Source of the DNA: Afipia sp.
GTDB taxonomy: Bacteria > Pseudomonadota > Alphaproteobacteria > Rhizobiales > Xanthobacteraceae
Direction: 5' to 3'
NCBI GenBank assembly: GCA_016201045.1
Contig: JACQDM010000002.1
Span: 310,001-374,000, forward strand
Length of the DNA stretch: 64,000 nucleotides
The translations under genes were made by a program, and so were the position numbers. The notes beneath the pieces were generated by a model that was not told the origin of the DNA, did no database searches, and saw only the letters and a program-made list of their open reading frames with translations. This document shows positions 1 through 7,107 of the stretch, one piece after another; position 1 is the stretch's first letter, and every line of letters begins with the position of its first letter.

Positions 1-423
1 ATGCCGATGGGCGACATCGGCGCCGGCCGGATCGATCAATATGTTCCGCTGTCGATGGTGCGCGCGAGGCTCGCGCAGCAATTGACCCTCACCGACCTCG
101 ATGAGACGAGCGGCGGCCCCGCCCGCTACGTCCGCGTTACCGAGACCAGCGGCAAGCTCGGCTTTATCACTCCGATGACTCATAACTTCTGCGAGTCATG
201 CAATCGCGTGCGTATTACCTGCACCGGCACGATCCACACCTGCCTCGGCCATGAGGATGCCTCGGATTTGCGCAAACCTTTGCGCGCCTCAAGCGACGAC
301 GCCCTGCTCAACGCGACGATCGACCGTGCCATCGGGCTCAAGCCCAAGGGGCACGATTTCATCATCGACCGCCGCCACAACCGCCCGAGCGTCAGCCGGC
401 ACATGAGCGTGACCGGCGGCTGA
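1..423 (+). CDS. moaA: GTP 3',8-cyclase MoaA, C-terminal part (5' end outside window)
   Basis: This is the last 140 residues of a radical-SAM MoaA, which converts GTP to 3',8-cyclo-GTP in the first step of molybdenum cofactor synthesis. The visible part opens at an internal methionine in the typical stretch [14 protein letters not shown]. It carries the C-terminal 4Fe-4S cluster cysteines as [14 protein letters not shown]...CLG (C-x2-C-x13-C pattern), which bind GTP in the family. It ends in the usual [13 protein letters not shown] tail close to the conserved C-terminal GG. The gene continues upstream of base 1. A second molybdenum-cofactor gene follows at 676. Family assignment is secure. 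Confidence 0.95.
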   Translation: MPMGDIGAGRIDQYVPLSMVRARLAQQLTLTDLDETSGGPARYVRVTETSGKLGFITPMTHNFCESCNRVRITCTGTIHTCLGHEDASDLRKPLRASSDDALLNATIDRAIGLKPKGHDFIIDRRHNRPSVSRHMSVTGG

Positions 424-562
424 ACGCCTTAATTATGTGGCGTTTGTTTCCGTAGCGCCACGCCGAAGAAGAGGTTTAGCGCAGAGCAGGTTGTTGTGTA
501 GCCAGACTTCCCATTGCCGGTTTTCGTGCGCCTTGCACTGCGATGTCCTATGGAGCGCTATA

Positions 563-679
563 ATGAAGTCATTCGCCCGTATTATTATTGCTTTTGCGAT
601 GGTGGCGATCATGGCGGAGATCACGGCGCGGCTGCGGCTGCCTGCCGATGCACCGCTGAAGACGAAGTCAGCGGCATGA
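563..679 (+). pseudogene. probable remnant of the 3' end of an XdhC/CoxI-family gene
   Basis: A 38-codon reading frame ends in a stop that overlaps the next ATG as ATGA (676-679). Its last part, IMAEITARLRLP followed by a polar tail, resembles the C-terminus of XdhC/CoxI proteins (pattern PAEIA-x-IMAEI). These often precede MocA-like genes and deliver molybdenum cofactor to xanthine-dehydrogenase-type enzymes. Upstream of residue ~10 the frame no longer resembles the family, so only a degenerate tail would remain. The assignment rests on remembered family patterns, not on an alignment. It could instead be a short leader peptide translationally coupled to the next gene. Confidence 0.35.
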
Positions 680-2295
680 AATTCGGCCCCGTTAAGCCCG
701 ACGAGGCAACTGGCGGCGTCGCCGTGCATGCCATCCGCCAGAACGGCTTGGTTCTCAAGAAGGGCACAGTGATTGGTGCCGACGAAGTCGCTGCGTTGAA
801 ACGGGCAGGTGTTTCTGAAATCGTCGTCGCGCGTCTTGATAAAGGTGATGTTTCGGAAGATGAAGCAGCGGGGAGCATTGCCACAGCGGTCGCAGGTGAC
901 GGCGTCACCGCGGAACGTGCGTTTACCGGCCGTGCCAATCTTTTCGCGGCGAAGGCGGGCGTTCTCGTGGTGGATCGCGCCGCTGTGGACCGCATCAATC
1001 GCATCGATGAAGCGATTACATTCGCAACGCTTGCCGCCTTCAAACCGGTCGTTGCTGGTGAGATGATCGCGACCGTTAAGATCATTCCGTTCGGCGTCGA
1101 AATGAGGCTCCGCGATGCGGCGGTAGACGCTGCGATAAGCGGACGGATGCGCGTTACGCCGTTCAAGATCAAGAAGGTTGGCATCGTATCGACAATTCTG
1201 CCCGGTCTCGCGCCAAAGGTAATCGACAAGACGTTGAAGGTAACTGCGGAACGCCTCGCGCCTACGGGAGCGAGCATCATTGCCGAGCGCAGGACCTCGC
1301 ACGACAAGGACGCGCTTGCGCCCGCAATTCAGGAGCTGCTTGCTCTCGGTGCGGAACTGGTTCTGGTGTTTGGCGCCTCCGCAATAGCCGACCGCCGCGA
1401 TGTTATTCCTGCAGCGATCGAACAGATCGGTGGCAGAGTCGAGCATTTCGGCATGCCGGTCGACCCAGGCAACCTCATACTGCTCGGCCAAGCCAAGGGC
1501 ATGCCCGTGCTGGGCGCGCCGGGTTGTGCGCGTTCGCCGAAAGAAAACGGTTTCGACTGGGTTCTGATGCGCATGCTCGCGGGGCTGAAGATTTCTCGCG
1601 ACGAGGTCACCGGCATGGGCGTAGGCGGGCTACTAATGGAGATCGTGACGCGGCCTCAGCCGCGCGTCCCGGTCGTTGCAGATGGCAATCGCAATGTAGC
1701 GGCGGTGATCCTCGCAGCAGGTCGCTCCACGCGGATGGGCGGTCCCAACAAGTTGTTCGCCGAACTGAACGGCAAGAAGCTGGTGCGGATAGTCGCCGAG
1801 CAGGCACTCGCGTCAAAAGCTTCGCCTGTGATCGTCGTGACTGGTCATCAGACAACTGACGTTGCCGCCGCCCTGAAAGGTTTGGATGTTAAGTTCGTCG
1901 ATAACCCTCAATTCACGGACGGCCTCGCGACTTCGGTCAAGGCTGGCATCGCCGCGGTGCCAGAGTCGTCCGACGGCGCGATCATCTGCCTCGGCGACAT
2001 GCCTTTGATCGATGCCAAGCTCATTGACCGGCTGGCGGAATCCTTCGCGCCGGATTGCGGATCGCTGATTGTGGTGCCGGTAGCCGGCGGTCGGCGTGGC
2101 AATCCGGTGCTTTGGTCGCGCAGATTCTTCCCCGAACTAATGACCCTCGACGGCGACATCGGCGCGCGGCATCTGATCGCCCAACATGTCGAGGCGGTCG
2201 CGGAAGTGGAGGTCGAGGGCAAAAGCGCCTTTCTCGATATCGACACGCCCGAAATGCTGGCGGATATCTTTGGCCGATGGAATGAGAAGACATAA
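676..2295 (+). CDS. fused molybdopterin-binding (MoeA/MogA-like) and MocA/MobA-like nucleotidyltransferase
   Basis: The protein has 539 aa. Residues 1 to ~335 form a MoeA/MogA-type molybdopterin-binding region (opening MKFGPVKPDEATGG, later GAPGCARSPKENGFDW). From about residue 340 a GT-A nucleotidyltransferase domain follows, with the nucleotide-binding loop LAAGRSTRMGGPNKL and the metal-site motif CLGDMPLI. This order is that of MocA-like enzymes that transfer CMP or GMP to molybdopterin and insert or trim the cofactor for xanthine-dehydrogenase-like enzymes. The frame is open back to 514, but ATG 676 gives the family N-terminus and overlaps the preceding frame by ATGA. Substrate nucleotide (CTP or GTP) is not determinable here. 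Confidence 0.85.
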   Translation: MKFGPVKPDEATGGVAVHAIRQNGLVLKKGTVIGADEVAALKRAGVSEIVVARLDKGDVSEDEAAGSIATAVAGDGVTAERAFTGRANLFAAKAGVLVVDRAAVDRINRIDEAITFATLAAFKPVVAGEMIATVKIIPFGVEMRLRDAAVDAAISGRMRVTPFKIKKVGIVSTILPGLAPKVIDKTLKVTAERLAPTGASIIAERRTSHDKDALAPAIQELLALGAELVLVFGASAIADRRDVIPAAIEQIGGRVEHFGMPVDPGNLILLGQAKGMPVLGAPGCARSPKENGFDWVLMRMLAGLKISRDEVTGMGVGGLLMEIVTRPQPRVPVVADGNRNVAAVILAAGRSTRMGGPNKLFAELNGKKLVRIVAEQALASKASPVIVVTGHQTTDVAAALKGLDVKFVDNPQFTDGLATSVKAGIAAVPESSDGAIICLGDMPLIDAKLIDRLAESFAPDCGSLIVVPVAGGRRGNPVLWSRRFFPELMTLDGDIGARHLIAQHVEAVAEVEVEGKSAFLDIDTPEMLADIFGRWNEKT

Positions 2296-2822
2296 GTATC
2301 AAAAACTTCATCCGGCGTTTTCCGGGGGAATTCCCTGTTGCCGCCACGGAGGTTCCTGTTTCTGCAAATTTTATCCCTGTAAATTTGAGCAGGGAAATGA
2401 ATGAAATATCACTGCAGCACAATGGTTTCTTGCCACCTGCGCTTTGATTAAAGTCTCCAAACAGCAAGATTCCCTGTAGAGTTCCCTGTTAGCAGGGAAA
2501 TCAGCTGGAGACCGGTGCGATCAGCACTGCCTCGCCAGCCAGCCAGTGTGTATTTCGGAGAATATTACAGTTTCCATCCTGAAAGGCCCGCCAATTGCGG
2601 TCTTTAAGACGTTCGTCCCATCTTCAATTCTCAGAATTCAGAAATTCTCGCGGCCAAGCGAGAGCGCCGGTTCAAACTATTGCGCCTCCGTTCAAAGTTT
2701 CTGCGGAAACTTTGAAAATTCAGAATTTGCCTGCAGCTAGTGCGGATCTGATTGGGACCCTAGATCTCAAGGAAGCCGACGCTCAGATCGATTGTCAGAC
2801 GATAACCTGCTTCGACAACTGA
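2296..2822. other. gene-free region with degenerate repeats
   Basis: No convincing gene is seen in these 527 bases. The stretch contains several GGGAATTCCCTG- and AGGGAAAT-like fragments (about 2325-2500) and one good copy of the dispersed hairpin repeat at 2482-2550. Short open frames here show no recognisable protein pattern. The composition is more AT-rich than the flanking molybdenum genes. Confidence 0.6.
2482..2550 (+). repeat. dispersed hairpin repeat, copy A
   Basis: The core TTCCCTGTTAGCAGGGAA (2482-2499) is a perfect 7-bp inverted repeat with a TTAG loop. It is followed by GAGACC and, at the end, GCCAGCCAGCCAGTGTG. The same order of blocks recurs at 32738 and 49546, and the core recurs at 56317. 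Confidence 0.8.
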
Positions 2823-3251
2823 GTGGGTATCCGTGTTCAGAAGAACGGCAAAATGGTGCGCGGGTGGTCGTCGATCAAAGATTTGAGTAAAGTCGTTCAG
2901 ACAGGGCGGAGTATTTCACTTACATATTCGAAAGGCGAAATAGCGCCCGAGGCAGGTCTCAATGAGTTAATTAATTTTGTCGTCAATCATAGCGAGGTCA
3001 AAGGCACCAATCGGCGAATCCAAATTTTAGGGCGTAGGCCAGTTAGAACAAATGCGGAAAGGCAGTTTATTTCGGTTGCGCGTCTAACCTATCTCAAGCG
3101 GCAATTGATGGACGCTGGAGTTCCAGCAAACAGCATCGTGCAAACAATCCTTGAGACTGCGGACGGAAATATCGATGCGCCAATTTCGGTAAATCTAAAC
3201 TCCTTCGAAGAGAAAAGCCTTTTCTTTGCCGCGCAACCAAAGAGGGATTGA
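2823..3251 (+). CDS. hypothetical protein with weak OmpA-C-like pattern
   Basis: A 142-aa frame starts at GTG 2823. The body reads like a compact alpha/beta domain. The segment RRIQILGRRP...ERQFISVARLTYLKRQLMDAGVP (residues ~65-105) faintly follows the OmpA/peptidoglycan-binding layout (strand, G, then an R-A-x-V-like helix and GVP loop), but the canonical NxxLSxxRA residues are not there. No signal peptide or membrane segment is visible. The codon usage is AT-richer than the neighbours. It stands alone between the repeat region and a convergent usp gene. The start is uncertain and no function is assigned. Confidence 0.5.
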   Translation: MGIRVQKNGKMVRGWSSIKDLSKVVQTGRSISLTYSKGEIAPEAGLNELINFVVNHSEVKGTNRRIQILGRRPVRTNAERQFISVARLTYLKRQLMDAGVPANSIVQTILETADGNIDAPISVNLNSFEEKSLFFAAQPKRD

Positions 3252-3346
3252 ATTGTCCCTGAGCGTTTAGGTGTTGAATCGCAGAATGGGATTTATGGAA
3301 AGATTTTGAACCGACTAAGGTTGATCAGATATGACTTCCCGGGTTC

Positions 3347-4225
3347 CTAGTGTGACAGCATCACCCAAGTCGGTGGGGCTGCCAGAATTGATTGCGTCGC
3401 GCCGCCGAGTACGAATTCCCTCAACCGTGTGTGTCCGTAGGCGCCCATTACCAATAGGTCGCAGTCGCGATCTGCAATAAAGCTTTCAAAAAGATTTCCG
3501 ATACTATCAATATCTTCCTTTCTGACTTCTTCGAACGTTGCATCAACAATTTCTGACGCAAGTGATGCTGCAATTTCTGCGCCCCGGGATACGCCCGGCA
3601 TCGGCTTTTCACCGATCACCGTGAAAATACGCACATGCGATGCGCGGCGCAGAAATGGCATTGCGTCCGCTACGGCGCGGGCGGCCTGTCGACTTCCGTC
3701 CCACGCGACAGCTACTCTCGAGAAATTTTTCGAAATCGGTATTGGCGGTCGATCAGGAAATATCAGGACTGGCCGGCCTGATTCAAAAATGAGCCGCTCG
3801 GCAATATGCTGATGATTGTCATTGTCTTTCAAAACGGGCAGCGCGGTAATATGATGAAGCTTGGCTTCTTCAACCAGCAGATTTTGAGTCTCAAATGGAT
3901 TTCGCTTTTCGACACGCCATTGCGACAATACCGCTCGATGGGCGGTGGCTTTGGTGAAATCGTCGATCAGCCGCTGCGTATTCGCGGCAATTTTCTTCCT
4001 CTGCTCCTCAAGAAATTCACCGATGTAGGCGCCAGCAAAATACAGATCGGATTCAATTTCGGTTTCCAAAATAACGGCGGAGACACGAGTGCGAACCTGT
4101 TTGTGACGCTCTGCGGCGTCATTTTTTGACAAATTCTCCGCAAGATCGACCACTGCGCCAATGGCATCACGGCTTGCACTCACGGGGTAGCTGAGCAGGG
4201 GCAAAAACACATCGCGAATTGGCAT
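3347..4225 (-). CDS. universal stress protein, UspA family, two-domain
   Basis: The protein has 292 aa, about twice a single Usp domain. The C-terminal Usp domain (residues ~155-292) is clear: VAVAWDGSRQAARA at its first strand and the nucleotide-binding loop VMGAYGHTRLREFVLGG near the end. The N-terminal half is a degenerate Usp fold. ATG 4225 is chosen because AAGGAG lies 7 bases upstream; the frame is open to 4252. A FixK/FNR-type box is centred 51.5 bp upstream of the ATG. Paralogues lie at 18911 and 28235 with the same CWDGSRAAAR and GGYGHSRLRE variants. Role inferred: low-oxygen or starvation stress survival. Confidence 0.9.
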   Translation of the reverse strand: MPIRDVFLPLLSYPVSASRDAIGAVVDLAENLSKNDAAERHKQVRTRVSAVILETEIESDLYFAGAYIGEFLEEQRKKIAANTQRLIDDFTKATAHRAVLSQWRVEKRNPFETQNLLVEEAKLHHITALPVLKDNDNHQHIAERLIFESGRPVLIFPDRPPIPISKNFSRVAVAWDGSRQAARAVADAMPFLRRASHVRIFTVIGEKPMPGVSRGAEIAASLASEIVDATFEEVRKEDIDSIGNLFESFIADRDCDLLVMGAYGHTRLREFVLGGATQSILAAPPTWVMLSH

Positions 4226-4269
4226 AGCGAGCTCCTTCGGTAAGGATTTCATATCTCGCGTAATGCCCT

Positions 4270-4283
4270 TTGATATGAGTCAA
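4270..4283 (-). promoter_or_regulatory. FixK/FNR-type box before usp
   Basis: TTGATATGAGTCAA matches TTGA-N6-TCAA exactly. If it sits at -41.5, transcription would start near 4235, ten bases before the ATG at 4225. Confidence 0.7.
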
Positions 4284-4290
4284 GCCAAGC

Positions 4291-4536
4291 TCACAATTGC
4301 CTTTGCTTCGAGTGAATCGGTACTCTCCAGATTTCGTCGCCATATTGATTGAGAACAGCGATATGTCGTTTTGGATCATCGTCAGGCGTTTCGAGCGCAA
4401 CTTTAATTGCTAAGCTTTTTGCGCGATCAATTGCATGCTCGTCGCTTTTGAGGTCTGCTCCTGCGGAATCCAGCACTCGGCGACCGTCTTTAATATCGAA
4501 GAAATAATGCGGCAACAGGAACTCCCGGAAAGTCAT
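4291..4536 (-). CDS. DUF6894 family small protein
   Basis: An 81-aa protein with the pattern PHYFFDIKDGRRVLDSAG, then an alanine-rich helix and IAVLNQYGDEIWRVPI. This is the layout of the DUF6894 proteins that are abundant in rhizobia and of unknown function. An in-frame GTG at 4587 would add 17 residues that do not resemble the family. The box at 4613-4626, if at -41.5, puts the transcript start near 4578, downstream of that GTG, so ATG 4536 is preferred. No strong ribosome binding site is seen for it. It ends 66 bases before the usp start at 4225 and is transcribed toward it. Confidence 0.7.
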   Translation of the reverse strand: MTFREFLLPHYFFDIKDGRRVLDSAGADLKSDEHAIDRAKSLAIKVALETPDDDPKRHIAVLNQYGDEIWRVPIHSKQRQL

Positions 4537-4612
4537 CAAAATTTCAAGCGGCTTGAGTTCACTACCCTTGCGCTCTTGCGGCACCACATTGCCCGCGGCC
4601 TACACTTGAAGG

Positions 4613-4626
4613 TTGATGTATATCAA
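4613..4626 (-). promoter_or_regulatory. FixK/FNR-type box before the DUF6894 gene
   Basis: TTGATGTATATCAA is a near-perfect palindrome (TTGAT-N4-ATCAA), the best FNR-like site in the window. It lies 77 bases upstream of ATG 4536. Confidence 0.72.
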
Positions 4627-4724
4627 TTCTGACGCTGGCTCGTCGCGAGCGCGCAAATTTGAATTTAAACCTCGTTGGCGGCCCAACCAAATATATTTTT
4701 TGGCCCCCCGCGATTCCCTCTGCA

Positions 4725-5945
4725 CTACGTTAGCGCGCTAGCAATCATTCCGAGACATGTCAGCAAACCTAGCCACGGCACCCAGATGGGTACGCTTATA
4801 TGAGGTGTATTGGAATGAAATCCGATGTATCGCAATCGCAGTAGCGAAAGATTGACCAGCGCAAATATAGCAAGCGTAGCCAATGAAGTACTTTCCGCCA
4901 AGCGTTCGAATGGCACCGTCAATGCGAGTGCGATGACGATAAATACAGTTAGGACCGTGGCAACAAGCGGCGTCGATGTCTTCGTGTGGACGCGCCCCAA
5001 TAGGCTGGGCAAATCACCCTGCCGCGCCATACCATAGAGAACTCGAGTCGCCAGCGTCATTTGCGCGAGAATTGTGTTGAGCGTGGCAAAGATCGCGATC
5101 GCGCTAATAGTCATCGGACTCACACCTGCAACTTTCTGAAACACAAGGCTGAGAGGCGCTGAAGATGCAGATAGTTCCTCTAGTGAGACTGACGAAACCG
5201 CGATTGCCGCAGTAGAGATGTAGAGACATGTGGAAATCAACAAGGTTAGAATCATTGCGCGCGGTAGGTCGCGATAAGGCATCTTGATTTCTTCAACGAC
5301 ATTGGCGAGGTCTTCGAAGCCGATGAACGCAAAAAAAGCCAGCAGGCTGGCAAAGCCCACGCCAGATAGAATCACTGGATCAAATGGCGGCGGTGCCAGA
5401 GATGCAGCGATCGGGACGTTGCCGTAAATCCCAGCAACAATAATCGCAACCAACCCCCCGACCTCGATCAAAGTGAAAAGACTAGCGATCACTACTGATT
5501 CCAGGATGCCCCACCCAGCGATAGCACCGAGCAGAACGACGATCGCAATCACCATCACGACTTGCGGAAGTTCAACGAACTGCCTGACATATCCCACGGA
5601 CCCCAGCGTTACCGTTGATGCGGATATCAGCCCGACGACGACGGTAAATAGGCCGGTTGCTGTCGAAAGAGGTCGAAAATTGAATGCAGCCTTGACGTAT
5701 GCGGCTTCTCCGGCACTCACAGGAAATCGCGTCGACAGTTCGATATAGGAAGCAACAGTCAGCCCCATCACGATGGCTGCAACACCGAATGCCCAGGGGG
5801 TATAAATTCCTGCATGACCGGCGACGGCGCCGATTAAAACATAAATTCCCGCGCCAACCGTGATGCCGGTGCCATAGAGCACCAGCAGTACGAGGCCTAA
5901 ACGTCGCTTGAGTGCGGCGGGCTTCGCCGGCGCATCATCGATCAT
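4725..5945 (-). CDS. APC superfamily amino acid permease
   Basis: A 406-aa integral membrane protein with about 11-12 hydrophobic segments. It has the first-helix motif GTGITVGAGIYVLIG typical of amino acid-polyamine-organocation transporters and the loop FIGFEDLANVVEEIKMPYRDLPRA between helices 6 and 7. It should exchange or import an amino acid or amine across the inner membrane; the substrate cannot be read from sequence. ATG 5945 is the only early start. It is followed by an AT-rich stretch at 4680-4724 but no strong terminator. No FixK box was found directly upstream, so it may not share the control of its neighbours. Confidence 0.88.
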   Translation of the reverse strand: MIDDAPAKPAALKRRLGLVLLVLYGTGITVGAGIYVLIGAVAGHAGIYTPWAFGVAAIVMGLTVASYIELSTRFPVSAGEAAYVKAAFNFRPLSTATGLFTVVVGLISASTVTLGSVGYVRQFVELPQVVMVIAIVVLLGAIAGWGILESVVIASLFTLIEVGGLVAIIVAGIYGNVPIAASLAPPPFDPVILSGVGFASLLAFFAFIGFEDLANVVEEIKMPYRDLPRAMILTLLISTCLYISTAAIAVSSVSLEELSASSAPLSLVFQKVAGVSPMTISAIAIFATLNTILAQMTLATRVLYGMARQGDLPSLLGRVHTKTSTPLVATVLTVFIVIALALTVPFERLAESTSLATLAIFALVNLSLLRLRYIGFHSNTPHISVPIWVPWLGLLTCLGMIASALT

Positions 5946-6036
5946 GGATTGTAGGTTACTCTCAGCGCTCTCACAAAAGGCAAGCGACGATATGTCACGA
6001 GCAGATTTGCCTCTACCAAGCTTTCAGGCCCTTAGG

Positions 6037-6516
6037 CTAGGGCCGGTCATTCATACACTGGTACAGAAAGTCGCGCTCATTATGGCGCGACATTCTTTTA
6101 ATCTTTGAGATTTCTTTCAACTGTGAACTGCATTGAGAGAAGCGCTCGCGATCTTGCCGCCAGTGAGCTTTCAATGCATTCCATCGCTCCGCCGTCCAAA
6201 TTTTGACGTTTCCAAATGTCGAGCTTCGCCCTGCTACGATCGGATTTCTCTCATTTCTGCATTTTGCGAGATATTGGCTTTGTTCCCGCCATGTGAATCG
6301 CCGTTGCTTCATTTGCTCTCGCAGCAACTGGCTGCATTCGTAAAGATCACTCCGGCTCTCAATCCAGCCTTGTCGGGCGGCTTCAAAAAACGCATCCGAC
6401 CAAGACTGCTTTCCTGCCAACGCCCCTTCGTCGCGGGCGGGTTGAGAAAATGCGGAACAAGCCCCGCTGGCTAGGATGATAAACCAAGCCACGAAAAGCG
6501 GTCGCAAGAAGGGCAT
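6037..6516 (-). CDS. hypothetical exported protein
   Basis: A 159-aa protein with an N-terminal hydrophobic segment and a likely signal peptide: MPFLRPLFVAWFIILASG then ACSAFSQ, where cleavage after A-x-A-like residues or lipidation at Cys is possible. The mature part is basic and rich in Arg, Gln and Trp with four Cys in C-x(n)-C pairs (YECSQLL, AKCRNER, SQCSSQL, YQCMND), spaced as if for two disulfides. ATG 6516 has AAGG 8 bases upstream; a TTG at 6537 is the alternative. No family was recognised. It lies between the permease and a small membrane protein, all on the minus strand. Confidence 0.6.
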   Translation of the reverse strand: MPFLRPLFVAWFIILASGACSAFSQPARDEGALAGKQSWSDAFFEAARQGWIESRSDLYECSQLLREQMKQRRFTWREQSQYLAKCRNERNPIVAGRSSTFGNVKIWTAERWNALKAHWRQDRERFSQCSSQLKEISKIKRMSRHNERDFLYQCMNDRP

Positions 6517-6659
6517 GTCTGTAGCCTTGATTTTCAATAGCGGGCTTTGATTAGGCTTGTCGCAGCTCTATACGACTGATGCCGCGAATTGTCTCCGTGC
6601 CTTATCTGCGTTGCAGCGGGATCAATGTACGAATTGAAACCTTACCGTTTGATTTTTGA

Positions 6660-6923
6660 TCAACGCGAGATTGGAAGCCAGCGGTAGATAAGTCCAAAAA
6701 TGCCGAAGTGGAAGAAGCCCTCAAGAAAACCCAAGATGGCTCCGGCTGCGACCCCAGTCGCCGAAATCGAGTAGCCATAGTAGCCGTAGAATTGTGTGAG
6801 CATCTCTGCAAATGGACGCACGCCTGGAACGCCAGCGATCGCCCCGACCGTGATGACTATGGCGTGGATAGAAAGAAAAAGGCCTGCGGCAACTGCAAAT
6901 TTCAGGACAGGAAATGTATTCAT
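6660..6923 (-). CDS. small membrane protein, holin-like layout
   Basis: An 87-aa protein with two hydrophobic helices (residues ~8-30 and ~54-80). The second contains spaced glycines and ends GFLEGFFHFGIFGLIYRWL. This resembles the small two-helix proteins often labelled bacteriophage holin in proteobacteria, where the segment GF-x2-GF-x2-G-x-F is typical. There is no phage context here. GGAGG lies 8 bases before ATG 6923. A FixK-type box is centred 74.5 bp upstream, shared with the divergent metal ATPase gene. Confidence 0.7.
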   Translation of the reverse strand: MNTFPVLKFAVAAGLFLSIHAIVITVGAIAGVPGVRPFAEMLTQFYGYYGYSISATGVAAGAILGFLEGFFHFGIFGLIYRWLPISR

Positions 6924-6990
6924 CTGGCCTCCAGTATTTTTGCATCCAATTCATGATTTAAGCAGCGTTCCATAGATTGATTTTTTCAGA

Positions 6991-7004
6991 TTGATTTGGG
7001 TCAA
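6991..7004. promoter_or_regulatory. FixK/FNR-type box in divergent promoter
   Basis: TTGATTTGGGTCAA lies between the small membrane protein (start 6923, minus) and the P-type ATPase (start 7108, plus). The position suits the minus-strand gene (transcript start near 6956) and could also serve the plus strand (near 7039). Confidence 0.68.
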
Positions 7005-7107
7005 TGCGGCTCGCGGACCATCGTATGTTGTCAATACACAATTCAACATTCCCTCTCGCGGCATGCCGTCGAGTTGAAGCCCAAATTCGCTGCACGCAGT
7101 AGCGCTC

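Noticed and set aside
433-1491. Long minus-strand open frame (352 codons) opposite the MocA-like gene
   Set aside because: It is antisense to a clear gene, has no recognisable motif and is rich in Arg, Cys and His as GC-rich shadow frames are.
6649-6663. TTGATTTTTGATCAA as a FixK/FNR box
   Set aside because: The half-sites are 7 bases apart, not 6, and it spans the end of a gene, not a promoter.
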